Shown in pieces: positions 1 to 11,526 of a DNA stretch of 15,000 nucleotides. The notes under the pieces are model-generated. The model was not told where the DNA came from and did not search any database. It saw nothing but the letters and a program-made list of their open reading frames with translations. The stretch spans positions 33,216,570 through 33,231,569 of the forward strand of contig NC_091575.1 of NCBI RefSeq assembly GCF_042767895.1. Reading direction: 5' to 3'. The position numbers were made by a program, and so were the translations under genes. Positions within the stretch are counted from its first letter, which is position 1; each line of letters starts with the position of its first letter. Source of the DNA: Penaeus vannamei (taxonomy: Eukaryota > Arthropoda > Malacostraca > Decapoda > Penaeidae).

Positions 1-88
1 ATCATTATCGTCATCATCATCATCATAATCATCATCATCATCATCATCATTATTATTATTATTATTATTATTATTGTTATCGTCATCG

Positions 89-140
<52 letters not shown>

Positions 141-228
141 TATTATTATTATTATCATCATCATTATTATTATTATTATTATTATTATTAATATCATCAT
201 CATCATCATCATCATCATCATTATTATT
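1..228. repeat. (ATC/ATT)n compound trinucleotide microsatellite
   Basis: The first 228 bases are almost entirely alternating blocks of ATC and ATT triplets, with a few GTC/GTT variants near 75-90. Any open frame through it is a run of Ser, Leu or Ile codons with no protein signature, so it is not coding. The array is cut by the window edge and probably continues to the left. Confidence 0.96.
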
Positions 229-634
229 GATTATCATTTTTTTCTCTTTGCTATATCAATGTATGATCATTACTTTCCTTATCTTATCTTATGTCTTTTA
301 AAGGAAATTTAAAAGGTAAATGTATCAAACGTAAATAATTTTATACAACAGCTAACATAAAAGAAAAAATATACATACAATATCCTCTTCATTCTAGGTT
401 ATATTTTTAACAACAAATAATCACAACAACATCCTGGTTTTTATACAAATACGATATGACATTATCACCACCACCTCCTCCTTCACAAAACACAAACACC
501 CACAACACAGAACACAAATTCTGCATCCATCCATACACACCTGCATACAACACCACTTGAAACACTTGCATTCTACAACAAGAAAGAGAACCACGTTTAA
601 TAACCTATATGCAACAGCTCGGTGGATCCTTTAC
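229..634. other. AT-rich spacer, no gene seen
   Basis: This is non-repetitive AT-rich sequence with a short CA/ACC-rich patch around 470-550. I see no open frame of useful length, no splice-site pair flanking a plausible exon, and no RNA gene signature. Confidence 0.6.
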
Positions 635-726
635 ATCCTGACTGTGTAATCAAGTGTAAAAAAAAGTGCACTTGGATTGAATCCTGACTGTGTAATCAAC
701 AGAGTACAAAAATACACTTGGATTGA
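635..726. repeat. 46-bp tandem duplication (2 copies)
   Basis: Copy 1 is 635-680 and copy 2 is 681-726. Both begin ATCCTGACTGTGTAATCAA and end CACTTGGATTGA. They differ mainly in the middle, where copy 1 has an A-rich run and copy 2 has AGAGTACAAAAAT. Copy lengths are equal at 46 bp, which supports a direct tandem duplication. Confidence 0.92.
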
Positions 727-784
727 AGCGGTGAAGTTAGTCTATTGGTGTACAAAAATAGGGGATTCAGACATTATGCAATGG

Positions 785-1110
785 CTCTGTTTTATTGTAA
801 AATACAGCATAATGCGGTAAAATAAAGTGCAGGGCAATCAGTATATTGCGATACTGTACGATGCAGGAAAATGCAATACAGTATAATATATAAAAAATTA
901 AGTGCAATGAAATAAAATGCAATACAGTATAATATATTAAAATTAAGTGCAATGAAATAAAAGATGAGCTACAGATTAATACAGTAGATAACAAAACAAT
1001 ACAATAAGTAACAATGAATCACAATACAATAAATCATACAGTAAAAGACAATAGAGCACCATACAATAAAACAAAGCACAACACAATAAAAAATCTAAAA
1101 ATAAGAATAA
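785..1110. repeat. Degenerate AT-rich minisatellite with a clear 46-bp core pair
   Basis: The clearest part is 871-916 followed by 917-961. Both copies start ATGCAATACAGTATAATATA and end AAGTGCAATGAAATAAA, at 46 and 45 bp. Flanking sequence to about 1110 repeats the same words (ATACAGTA, AATAAA, CAATAC) more loosely and looks like older, decayed copies. Short open frames on either strand here are low-complexity and not credible genes. Confidence 0.8.
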
Positions 1111-1221
1111 TAAAAATTAAAAAAAAAATGAAAAAAGCACTACCCTACAACACAGTCAAACACAACACACTCAAAATACAAGCAAAACTGAACTACACTC
1201 CAAACCAAAAGCTGCAGCCGA

Positions 1222-1475
1222 ACCCGAAGTGACCAAAAGCTCCCTCCATTGGGCATACAACAACGGGTCTTCAGGCATCACGAAACCTCCATGCCTTGAT
1301 GTCCTTTCGCCATGCTTGAGGGAGCGAGCAACTGCAATCAGCATTAAGGATAAGAGCGGTTTGCAACGCTTGCAGAAATTTATCCAAGACTTGGTCCTTT
1401 GTTAACAACCATCATGATTTGATTTCCCTGAAGGAGCAAGTGTTCAGTGCTACTGCAAAGCAAAAACAATAACAT
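1222..1475. other. Unique spacer of balanced composition, no gene recognised
   Basis: About 250 bases of ordinary-complexity sequence lie between two repeat arrays. All frames are broken by stops and I recognise no protein motif. It could be the remnant of an interspersed element, but I cannot name one. Confidence 0.5.
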
Positions 1476-1485
1476 TAATATATAT

Positions 1486-2036
1486 ATGTCGATAACATGA
1501 ATAACAACGACAGCAATAACAAGAGTAAAGCAATCAATAACATTAATAACAACGACAGTAACAACAAGAGCAGTAAAAAAATCAATAACATTTATAACAA
1601 CGACAGTAACAACAACAACAGAAAAAAATCAATAACATTAATAACAACGGCAGCAATAACAAGAGTATAAAAATCAATAACATTAACAACAACACTAACA
1701 ACAAGAGTAAAAAAGATCAATAACAATAATAACAACGACAGTAACAACAGCAACAACAATAAAATAATCAATAACATTATGAACTACGACAGTGACAACA
1801 AAAGTAAAAAAAAATCAATAACAGTAACAACAGCAGTAAAAAAAATCAAGAACAGTAACAACAACAATAGTAAATAAATATTAATAACAGTAACAACAAC
1901 AACATTAGTAAAAAAACAGTAACAGTCACAACAAAAACAACAGCAGTAAAAAAACAAGAACAGTAACAACAACAGAAACAACAACCGTAAACAAAAATCA
2001 ATAACAGTTACAACAACAACAACAACACCTAAAAAA
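1486..2036. repeat. AAC/AAT-rich minisatellite, 45-48-bp units decaying to shorter units
   Basis: The phrase AATCAATAACATTAATAAC recurs with starts near 1532, 1580, 1627, 1672, 1715, 1766 and 1813, giving spacings of about 43-51 bp. Each unit continues with AACGACAGTAACAACAAGAGTAAAAA. After about 1830 the units shorten and merge into (AAC)n-like sequence. Unit length variation comes mostly from gain or loss of AAC triplets and A-runs. Confidence 0.93.
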
Positions 2037-2299
2037 AATCCCCATTACTCCCATTCCCCATTCACACCACGGATCATCCTCTCTCCTCTCACTTATCTCT
2101 CATTTTCACTTATCCTCCTAATCCCTCGCAATCCCTCGGCGGTCTGCAAACCCCTCTATGTTGCACGGTGAGGTTGCAAGCCGCTTCCTCTCTGAATAGA
2201 TTGATTATCAGATCGCCGGCCATTGCAAGAATTACAAAAGGCTGCAGGAGTTATTGGCAAGCTTATGCTGAAGGGGTTTCGAATGTCAATGGGCATGGT
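2037..2299. other. Unique spacer before the 140-bp array, no gene recognised
   Basis: The left third is CT-rich, and the rest is balanced, ordinary-complexity sequence. No frame gives a protein I recognise, and there is no tRNA-like or snRNA-like fold that I can support. Confidence 0.5.
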
Positions 2300-2300
2300 G

Positions 2301-2803
2301 CATAATGGGGTTGGCTAAGGTTTGTTATTGCTTTATCGTGGTGTGGTTTTATTGGTGTTATCAGCATTGTTTTTGTTATTTTTATTTATTATTTTTGTTT
2401 ATTTATTATTTTTGTTATTTTTGTTATTGTTGCATAATGGGGTGGCTAAGGTTGGTTATTGCTTTATCGTGGTGTTGTTTTATTGGTGTTATTATCATTG
2501 TTTTTGTTATTTTTATTTATTATTTTATTTGTTATTTTTGTTTATTTATTATTTTTGTTATTTTTGTTATTGTTGCATAATGGGGTTGGCTAAGGTTGGT
2601 TATTGCTTTATCGTGGTGTGGTTTTATTGGTGTTATCAGCATTGTTTTTGTTATTTTTATTTATTATTTTATCTATTATTTTTGTTTATTTATCACTTTT
2701 GTTATTTTTGTTATTGTTGCATAATGGGGTTGGCTAAGGTTGGTTATTGCTTTATCGTTGTGTGGTTTTATTGGTGTTATTATCATTGTTTTTGTTATTT
2801 TTT
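2301..2803. repeat. ~140-bp tandem array (3 full units plus a partial)
   Basis: Units start with CATAATGGGGTTGGCTAAGG at 2301, 2433, 2576 and 2720, giving lengths of 132, 143 and 144 bp and a truncated fourth unit of about 84 bp. Each has a conserved left half of about 75 bp and an expandable T-rich right half built from TTTGTTATT and TTTATT words. The open frames across it (Cys/Phe/Tyr/Leu/Ile-rich) are by-products of the repeat. Confidence 0.96.
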
Positions 2804-3235
2804 ATCATCTTCGTCGTCGTCGTCATCACCATCTTCATTCTCATCTTTATCTTAATTCTTATCTTCATCTTCATCATCGTCATCACTATCTTTAATTTCA
2901 TCTTTATCTTCATCTTCATCATCATCTTTATCATTATCATCATCCTTGTCATCATCATCATCACAATCATCATCACCATCACCATCACCATTTTCATCTT
3001 TATCTTAATTCTTATCTTCATCTTCATCATCGTCATCACTATAATTTCATCTTTATCTTTATCTTCTTCTTCATCTTTATCGTCATCATCATCATCATCA
3101 TCATCATCATTATCATCATCATCATTATCATCATCATCATCACAATCATCATCACCATCATCGTCATTAATACTACTATCATCACTATCATTGCCATTAT
3201 CATTATCATCATTATCATCCATACCATAATCATCC
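2804..3235. repeat. Large imperfect (ATC)n array with a 153-bp internal duplication
   Basis: The block consists of TCA/TCT/TTA/TCG triplets. Positions 2841-2889 and 2994-3042 are identical over 49 bp, at an offset of 153 bp, and similarity continues imperfectly on both sides. On the minus strand this reads as Asp/Asn-rich or Met/Lys-rich open frames, which is what (GAT)n gives and is not evidence of a gene. Confidence 0.95.
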
Positions 3236-3545
3236 CCATATTTATTCCATCAAGTATTTCAATGATGATCTGCAATAACTATATCAACGTTGCAATTCAC
3301 CTTCTTTAATTAACGCTTAATAAATAATAAATAATAATAAATAATAATAAATCAAAAGCTATTAAACTGTTATTTTCCAACAGTGAAACCCAGGTGCACT
3401 TTATGGCTCAAAACCCTTCACTTATCCTGGCCATTATCGACTTTATTATTTTCAAAACTTTGGAATTAGTCTCAGTCTTATGATTTCTTCGTTATTGCTT
3501 TTTTTCTTTTTTTTTTGGCTTCATTTTCTGAGGTGACAAAAATAT
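3236..3545. other. AT-rich spacer with a short (AAT/AAAT)n block
   Basis: The spacer contains an AATAAATAATAAT-type microsatellite at about 3319-3352 and a T-rich run at 3499-3516. The rest is unique. No gene or regulatory architecture is visible. Confidence 0.7.
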
Positions 3546-3552
3546 TTTAACA

Positions 3553-3735
3553 GTTGTGTGTCTGTGTTTCTATCTGTTTGTATCTGTCTGTTTGTGTGTC
3601 TGTCTGGTTGTATTTATCTGTTTGTGTGTCTGTCTGGTTGTGTCTGTCCGTGTGTCAGTCCTTGTGTCTGTCTGTCTGTGTCTGTCCTTGCGCTTGTGTG
3701 TCTCATCTGCGTTTGTCTGTCCTTGAATCTGTCTG
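3553..3735. repeat. Degenerate TCTG/TGTG minisatellite
   Basis: TGTGTGTCTGTCTGGTTG and related words repeat with irregular spacing. This looks like a diverged forerunner of the regular 24-bp array that follows. Confidence 0.88.
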
Positions 3736-4555
3736 TGTGACTGTTTCTATGACTGTCTGTGTGTCTGTTTCTATGACTGTCTGTGTGTCTGTTTCTGTGA
3801 CTGTTTTTGTTTCTATGACTGTCTGTGTGTCTGTTTCTATGACAGTCTGTGTGTCTGTTTCTGTGACTGTCTGTGTGTCTGTTTCTATGACTGTTTTTGT
3901 TTCTATGACTGTCTGTGTCTGTTTCTATGACTGTCTGTGTGTCTGTTTCTATGACTGTCTGTGTGTCTGTTTCTATGACTGTCTGTGTGTCTGTTTCTAT
4001 GACTGTCTGTGTGTCTGTTTCTATGACTGTCTGTGTGTCTGTCTCTATGATTGTCTGTGTGTCTGTTTCTATGACTGTCTGTGTGTCTGTTTCTATGACT
4101 GTCTGTATGTCTGTTTCTATGACTGTGTGTCTATTTCTATGACTGTCTGTGTGTCTGTTTCTATGACTGTCTGTGTGTCTGTTTCTATGACTGTCTGTGT
4201 GTCTGTTCTTGCATCCCTCTGTCTGTGAAACTAACCTTAATCATGTACTGTATATGTGTTTATGTGTCTGTCTGAATGTCTATCTGTGTGTCTGTTTCTA
4301 TGACTGTCTGTGTGTCTGTTTCTATGACTGTCTGTGTGTCTGTTCTTGCACCCCTCTGTCTGTGAAACTACCCTTAATCATGTCACTGTATCTGTGTTTA
4401 TGTGCCTGTCTGAATGTCTGTCTGTGTGTCTGTTTCTATGACTGTCTGTGTGTCTGCTTCTATGACTGTCTGTGTGTCTGTTTCTATGACTGTCTATGTG
4501 TCTGTTTCTATGACTGTCTGTGTGTCTGTTTCTATGACTGTCTCTGTGTCTGTCC
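3736..4555. repeat. 24-bp minisatellite (about 24 units) with a 137-bp higher-order duplication
   Basis: The unit combines CTGTGTGT with CTGTTTCTATGACTGT, 24 bp in total, and TATGAC recurs about 24 times between 3748 and 4540. Two non-unit inserts, starting at 4201 and 4338, both read GTCTGTTCTTGCA(T/C)CCCTC and continue in parallel, so a 137-bp segment was duplicated inside the array. Because 24 is divisible by 3, several frames stay open with a repeated V-C-V-S-V-S-M-T pattern. Varying unit lengths break those frames, so I do not call a gene. Confidence 0.97.
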
Positions 4556-4705
4556 CGAGTGTCAGAACGCCCGCCCACAGACACATCACCTCGAGGGTCA
4601 ACCGCAGGTGTCACGGGGGAGGTCACTGAAGAAGGTCGATTCGGAAGGTCATCGAGACAGGCAGGGGGGGGGGCGTTCTTGGCAGTCTGTGTATTGCAGT
4701 TGAAT
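4556..4705. other. GC-rich unique island between satellite arrays
   Basis: About 150 bases of GC-rich unique sequence. They include three AGGTCA-like words on one strand at 4620-4625, 4633-4638 and 4646-4651, and a G10 run at about 4664-4673. No coding frame is recognised. Confidence 0.6.
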
Positions 4706-4707
4706 GA

Positions 4708-4798
4708 TATATCTATCTATCTATCTTTCTTTCTATCTATCTATTTGTCTGTCTATCTATCTATCTAATCCATCTATCTGTCTGTATATGTATATGTA
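4708..4798. repeat. (ATCT)n tetranucleotide microsatellite with (TATG) tail
   Basis: ATCT repeats with TTTCT and GTCT variants run to about 4787, then pass through TATATGTATATG into the GT array. This is a compound microsatellite. Confidence 0.93.
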
Positions 4799-5085
<287 letters not shown>

Positions 5086-5162
5086 GTGTGTGTGTTTACG
5101 TCTATATATGTGTTCGTAAATACACTTGTATACCACGGCGCATGTACATCTGCTTGTGTGTT

Positions 5163-5166
<4 letters not shown>

Positions 5167-5246
<80 letters not shown>

Positions 5247-5289
5247 TGAGTGAGTGAGTGGAGTGAGTGAGTGAGTGAGTGAGTGAGTG

Positions 5290-5372
<83 letters not shown>
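5167..5372. repeat. (TG)39 - (GTGA)n - (TG)41 compound microsatellite
   Basis: A pure TG run at 5167-5244 is followed by GTGA tetramers to about 5290 with one GG slip near 5260, then a second pure TG run at 5291-5372. The near-symmetry of two TG arms around a GTGA centre is unusual, but slippage can explain it. Confidence 0.97.
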
Positions 5373-5374
<2 letters not shown>

Positions 5375-5555
5375 TGCAAGTGTGTGTTTATATATGCCGA
5401 AAAGAGGCCATCTTGAGTGCTGTGTCTCTTTCGTCTCTGTTCCCGTTTTCTTTGATGCGTCCGCGCCCATGTTGGCCGTTTCCCGTTTTCTTTCAAGGTT
5501 TTTGGTATTCGATTGTATTCTGATGCTTGGCCCTGTTTTATGTCTGTTTGTTTAC
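5373..5555. other. Short unique spacer, no gene recognised
   Basis: Balanced sequence. TCCCGTTTTCTTT appears twice, starting at 5441 and 5481. No convincing coding frame is present. Confidence 0.5.
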
Positions 5556-7420
<1,865 letters not shown>

Positions 7421-7477
7421 CCTCGCTCTCACCCCAGTCATCCTCGCTTCCGAACCTTCATAAACTGGGTTGTGTTG

Positions 7478-8275
7478 ATAGTCCTGCCACCATTTTGTGC
7501 CAACAGTATCCCTCGTGCCACCATTTCCTGCTAAATAGTATCTCTCCTGTTTACTCTTCTCTGCTGACTGTGCCATTCTAGCTACATTATTTATTTATTT
7601 TTGTTTATTTATTTATTTTATTTTGTTTTATTTTATTATTATTATTATTTTTTTTTCATTTTTTTTTTATTTTTTTTTTTTTTGTTATCCCTGTTGATAT
7701 TCTTTTCTGGTAAGTGTTTTCTTCTTGCAATTTCCTTCCTGATATAATTTTCTAAAAATATTATCCCTCTTGACATCGTCTTGTGCCAACAATACCGATC
7801 CTAACGTTGTTTTCTGGGAACTGTATCCCTCTTGACATGATTTTCTGTCAACAATGTGCTTTCTTTTATGCTTTTGTGCCAACAGTGCCACTTCAGGCAT
7901 CCTCTCCTGCCAACAGTAACCCTCCTGACATCATATTCTGTTAACAATACCCCGTCTGATAACAAAAACCTAATCACTTTTTTATCAACAATGCCCCGTC
8001 TGACATCCTTTTCTGCCAACAGTAACCCTCCTGACATCATATTCTGTTAACAATACCCCGTCTGACAACAATAACCCTGCTGACATCACTTTTTTATCAA
8101 CAATACCCCGTCTGACATCCTTTTCTGCCAACAGTAACCCTCCTGACATAATTTCCTGCCAGCAATACCCCTTCCTGACCTCCTTTCTGTCGAAAACATC
8201 CCACCTGATTCCACTTCAGCCAAAACGTATCCCTCCTGCTGCTATTTTCCACCAGCAGTGTTCCTCCTTCCAACA
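7478..8275. repeat. ~33-bp minisatellite with ~109-bp higher-order repeat
   Basis: Degenerate units built on CCTGACATCATTTTCTGCCAACAGTA(A/T)CC recur roughly every 30-36 bp. They are interrupted by a T-rich tract at 7586-7685. The best-preserved part has three larger units beginning at 7899, 8005 and 8117 (periods 106 and 112), each starting ATCCT-TTCTGCCAACAGTAA. On the minus strand the units read as an 11-residue repeat resembling L-L-A-E-N-D-V-R-R-x-T-V-G-R-K. The frame is not kept from unit to unit, so a real protein is unlikely. Confidence 0.92.
7586..7685. repeat. T-rich / (TTTA)n tract inside the 33-bp array
   Basis: About 100 bases of ATTT, TTTTA and long T runs separate two parts of the 33-bp minisatellite. 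On the minus strand it is a poly(A)-like tract. It may be the tail of an inserted retroposon whose body is not recognisable, or local slippage. Confidence 0.85.
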
Positions 8276-8690
8276 CCTCTGCGACCTCCTCAACACCGCT
8301 GATTCCAACACCGTAAACAGGGCGACATCCACAAGACAAAATATCAGCGAATTAATAATATCGAAGTGATTTTGTATGCAATTGCTTACTAATAAAGTGC
8401 AAAACATCACGAAATACAAACACAAAAGCCAGGCTAACAGTGTCTTTGTTACGTCTTTGAGGGAAGTTGTACTTGTAACAATTTTTGAAATCGTTACTTT
8501 TTTTGTAATTCACTGTCGCAGAAACATTACATTTTGCAGTGACTCCGTTCATTTGCAGTTATCAGTTCTTATTTTGCAAATACTTGTGCCATCATGATCA
8601 CTGTTGCTATTAGGCATTGCAGGGGATTGAGATGAAGTAAATGAAACTGTTTTTCTCTTTTATTTCTGTGTCTCTGTCTGTGTTTGCTTT
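8276..8690. other. Unique AT-rich spacer, no gene recognised
   Basis: About 400 bases of non-repetitive sequence. Overlapping short frames on both strands (up to about 75 residues) show no recognisable domain, and I do not support either as a gene. Confidence 0.5.
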
Positions 8691-8946
<256 letters not shown>

Positions 8947-8949
8947 AAG

Positions 8950-8953
<4 letters not shown>

Positions 8954-9011
<58 letters not shown>
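8954..9011. repeat. (TA)29 microsatellite
   Basis: A perfect TA run of 58 bp sits directly against the sequence at 9012 that looks like a retroelement end on the minus strand. In that orientation the TA run would be its 3' microsatellite tail. Confidence 0.97.
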
Positions 9012-9014
<3 letters not shown>

Positions 9015-9164
9015 CACATCTTCCCATGCCACTGCGTAGCATAGGCCTCTCTCGGATCTTCTTTGCGAGGTTTCTATCGGTGCCACTCGCTTAATCGGAT
9101 GCCCTTCCTTGTTACTCGGTCCAGCTCTACCCTTTGAACCTCGGCGGCAGACAGACAGACACAA
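9012..9164 (-). mobile_element. Possible 3'-terminal fragment of a non-LTR retrotransposon
   Basis: Read on the minus strand, this segment is open and translates to a basic peptide ending QRRSERGLCYAVAWEDVN, immediately followed by the (TA)29 run. Ends of RTE/BovB-like non-LTR polyproteins often finish with a D-R-x-x-W-R-x-L-type tail and carry a short microsatellite at the 3' end. The match here is weak: R replaces the expected acidic and aromatic residues. No reverse transcriptase or endonuclease motif is present in the window, so any element would be severely 5'-truncated. It could also be unrelated unique sequence. Confidence 0.3.
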
Positions 9165-9214
9165 TTACATTTGTTTGCCCATTTGCAATCCCACTTCAGC
9201 TATTAAGTCATCCT

Positions 9215-9720
9215 CAGTGCCCCTTGCCCTGGTTTTTACCTCTTGTCCTCCTTCTTGGCCGTGCCCTCCCTCCTGCCCTGGTGCCTGTCTCCTCCCTCCT
9301 ACCCTTTCTCACTCCCATGCCCATCTTCCTGTGCCCTCCTTCGTACCCTACTGCTTATGCCCTACCTCCTTCCCTTCCTACCTCCTTCGCTGCCTTTCTT
9401 TCTGCCCTCCCGCCCGTGCCCTTCCTCTAGCCAGTGCCCCCTCTCTCCTACCCTTCCTCACTGCCATGCCCGTCCTCCTATGCCCTCTCGCCCGTGCCCT
9501 TCCTCTAACCAGTGCCCTCTCTCCTACCCTTCCTCACTGCCATACCCACCCTCCTGTGCCCTCTCGCCCGTGCCCATCCTCCTGCCCATGCCCATCCGCC
9601 CGTGCCCTTCCTCCTGCCCATGCCCATCCTCCTGTGCCCTCTCCCTTACCCTTCCTCCTGCCATGCCCATCCTCCTGTGCCCTCTCGCCCGTGCCCTTCC
9701 TCCTACCCATACCCATCCAG
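9215..9720. repeat. C-rich minisatellite (TGCCC / CCTCC words) with 78-bp duplication
   Basis: Words such as TGCCCTCTCGCCCGTGCCC, TTCCTCCTGCC and CCATGCCCATCCTCC recur throughout. A 78-bp unit starting CCAGTGCC at 9431 is repeated at 9509, and a related unit resumes near 9635 after two extra ~20-bp subunits. The Pro/Ser/Leu/Cys-rich frames on + and Gly/Arg-rich frames on - lack any domain and shift frame between units. Confidence 0.9.
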
Positions 9721-9900
9721 CCTCGAGGCCCCACGTGCGAAGGGCCTCTCTCTCCCCGCGACCCCCTCGCCAACCAACTCGAACGTAAACACAACACGGA
9801 TACACACACACACACACCCACTCTATTTATATCGCGCGAGAGACGGAGGTGTTGTTTAGCGAGACACCTGAGATGTGATCAGGTAATATGACGTCAGGTT
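9721..9900. promoter_or_regulatory. Weak promoter-like cluster: E-box, TATA-like and CRE sites
   Basis: This short unique segment holds a CACGTG E-box near 9732, an (AC)n run at 9802-9817, a TATTTATAT word at 9824-9832 followed by CpG-rich CGCGCG, and a perfect palindromic TGACGTCA (cAMP-response element) at 9889-9896. The CRE lies downstream of the TATA-like word for a + strand promoter, or upstream of it for a minus-strand one. No transcript evidence can be seen. Confidence 0.3.
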
Positions 9901-10006
9901 CTCCCCCTTTCCCCCCTCCCCTCCCCCCCTTCCTTGTTGTAAATCTTGTGCTTTTGGGGAGAGGGGAGAGGGAGGAGGGGAGAGGGAGGGGGGAGGGGGA
10001 GGTAAG
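9900..10006. repeat. C-rich tract facing a G-rich tract across a short spacer
   Basis: Pyrimidines at 9900-9935 (many C runs) are followed by about 20 ordinary bases and then a G/A tract at 9956-10002 with several runs of three or more G. The two arms are loosely complementary and could fold as a hairpin. The G arm has the pattern needed for a G-quadruplex on the + strand. Confidence 0.75.
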
Positions 10007-10097
10007 AGCTTGAGAGAGCTGGCAGGGACGTCTTGCAAGCACTCGCCTCTCGTGGTTCGGCTTCTTCCTCTCTGTCGGTGCCTCGTGATCTTTTCTC

Positions 10098-10445
<348 letters not shown>

Positions 10446-11000
10446 GCTCTGCACACCACAAAATCCTGGCTTGCGTGAAGCTTGTCCCTTGTTAGAAATT
10501 ACATATTCAACACCCAAGTCTACAGCCATATAAACTTCTTTTTTTTTTGTTCTATTACTAAATTTCTAATACATGTCAAGGCTTTAACCTCACCAATATA
10601 CAGAATTATGAAACAATTAGAAACGAAGAAATAACACACGAACACAATTTATAATAGTTATTCAATCTCTCGCATCTTTTCTCGACCCTAAACTATAGAC
10701 TAGAATACACCACCAAACCCAGATACACCAGTTTCCTGTAGTTTTAAACGGGCAGCTGAAACACGTCCCTCTCACAGCTGCTATTAAAGGGATAGACTTC
10801 AGATTCTCAAACGAAACTTGAAGATGTCAAGCCAAGTGCTCTATAAATAAACACAAGCATCCTTTCTCCCATTGTAAGCATAGTCACTCCTATTACTATA
10901 CCAACTATCAGCATCATTGCTGACAGCATGCCGCCCTTGCTCAATGCTTTCTTGTGTCCTATCCGGCTTTGTCTCTGTAAATCTCCTTTCTGCCCTTTTT
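10446..11000. other. Unique AT-rich spacer with one TATA-like word
   Basis: About 550 bases of ordinary-complexity sequence. It contains a poly-T run near 10540, TATAAATA at 10842-10849, and two CAGCTG E-box words near 10753 and 10777. No coding frame, no plausible exon with flanking splice sites and no RNA gene are evident. Confidence 0.5.
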
Positions 11001-11006
11001 CTCGCT

Positions 11007-11180
11007 CTCTGTCTGTCTGTCTGTCTGTCTGTCTACCCTCTCTCGCTCTCTCTCTCTGTCTCTGTATGTATGTGTGTATGTATGCATGTGTGTGTGTGTG
11101 TGTGTGTGCGTGTATGGGCGTGTATACATGTATGTATGTATGTATTTATGTCCGTATGTATGTATGCATTTATATAAGCC
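11007..11180. repeat. Compound (TCTG)n - (CT)n - (GT)n - (TATG)n microsatellite
   Basis: TCTG tetramers at 11007-11034 are followed by CT-rich sequence, a GT run around 11087-11108, and TATG tetramers with variants to about 11170. Confidence 0.93.
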
Positions 11181-11271
11181 TATGTATTCATACGCGCGTG
11201 CACGCATAGAACTGCTTTCCCGCCTCCATTCCCCCCTCCCTTGCTGCGGGAGGCACACGCCCCGTGGACCG

Positions 11272-11279
11272 TGACGTCG
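11272..11279 (+). promoter_or_regulatory. CRE-like site TGACGTCG
   Basis: This matches seven of eight bases of the palindromic cAMP-response element bound by CREB/ATF bZIP factors. It lies about 80 bp upstream of the TATA box, a usual distance for a functional CRE. A GC-box word (CCGCCC) lies between them at 11326-11331. Confidence 0.45.
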
Positions 11280-11350
11280 CCCACATTTCCGTCAGCCCGA
11301 ATCCCCGTCCATTTCCTCGGCTTCTCCGCCCGTGAGGCCTCCCCTCCCGC

Positions 11351-11358
11351 TATTTATA
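11351..11358 (+). promoter_or_regulatory. TATA box TATTTATA
   Basis: TATTTATA stands in an otherwise GC-rich context, flanked by CCCGC on the left and CCGCGC on the right. It would place a transcription start near 11380. The 15-bp context CTATTTATACCGCGC is repeated with one mismatch at 9823-9837. Confidence 0.5.
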
Positions 11359-11402
11359 CCGCGCTCTTGCATCTGGCAGAGTATGATTCTTGAGTCGAGT
11401 TA

Positions 11403-11435
11403 TTTGGCGGGAACCAGACGCAGCTTCGCGCCAAA
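11403..11435. promoter_or_regulatory. Inverted pair of E2F/DP-type binding sites
   Basis: TTTGGCGGGAA at 11403-11413 and TTCGCGCCAAA at 11425-11435 both match the E2F consensus (TTTSSCGC class), in opposite orientation and separated by 11 bp. Paired, facing E2F sites close to the start of transcription are typical of S-phase and DNA-replication genes and of E2F autoregulated promoters in animals. Here they lie about 50 bp right of the TATA box. Binding is inferred from sequence only. Confidence 0.5.
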
Positions 11436-11526
11436 TTTAAAAGATCAATATCCCGGGGTGGCGGCGGGGAGAGGCGCCGTGACCGAAAATGAAATCTGCT
11501 GTATTTTAGCCGTAATGTCCTCGCGG

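Noticed and set aside
1..3235. CRISPR array suggested by regularly spaced 45-48-bp or 140-bp units
   Set aside because: The units are contiguous tandem copies with no unique spacers, the sequence is low-complexity, and the context is a eukaryotic genome without cas genes.
3554..4228. 224-residue open frame across the 24-bp minisatellite (+ strand)
   Set aside because: The unit is a multiple of 3, so any stop-free unit stays open. The peptide is a V-C-V-S-V-S-M-T style repeat, frame shifts occur at irregular units, and there is no signal peptide or domain.
9109..9891. 260-residue Pro/Ser/Cys-rich frame over the C-rich minisatellite
   Set aside because: The repeats shift frame between units, and composition alone explains the open frame. 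A mucin-like protein would need in-frame unit lengths.
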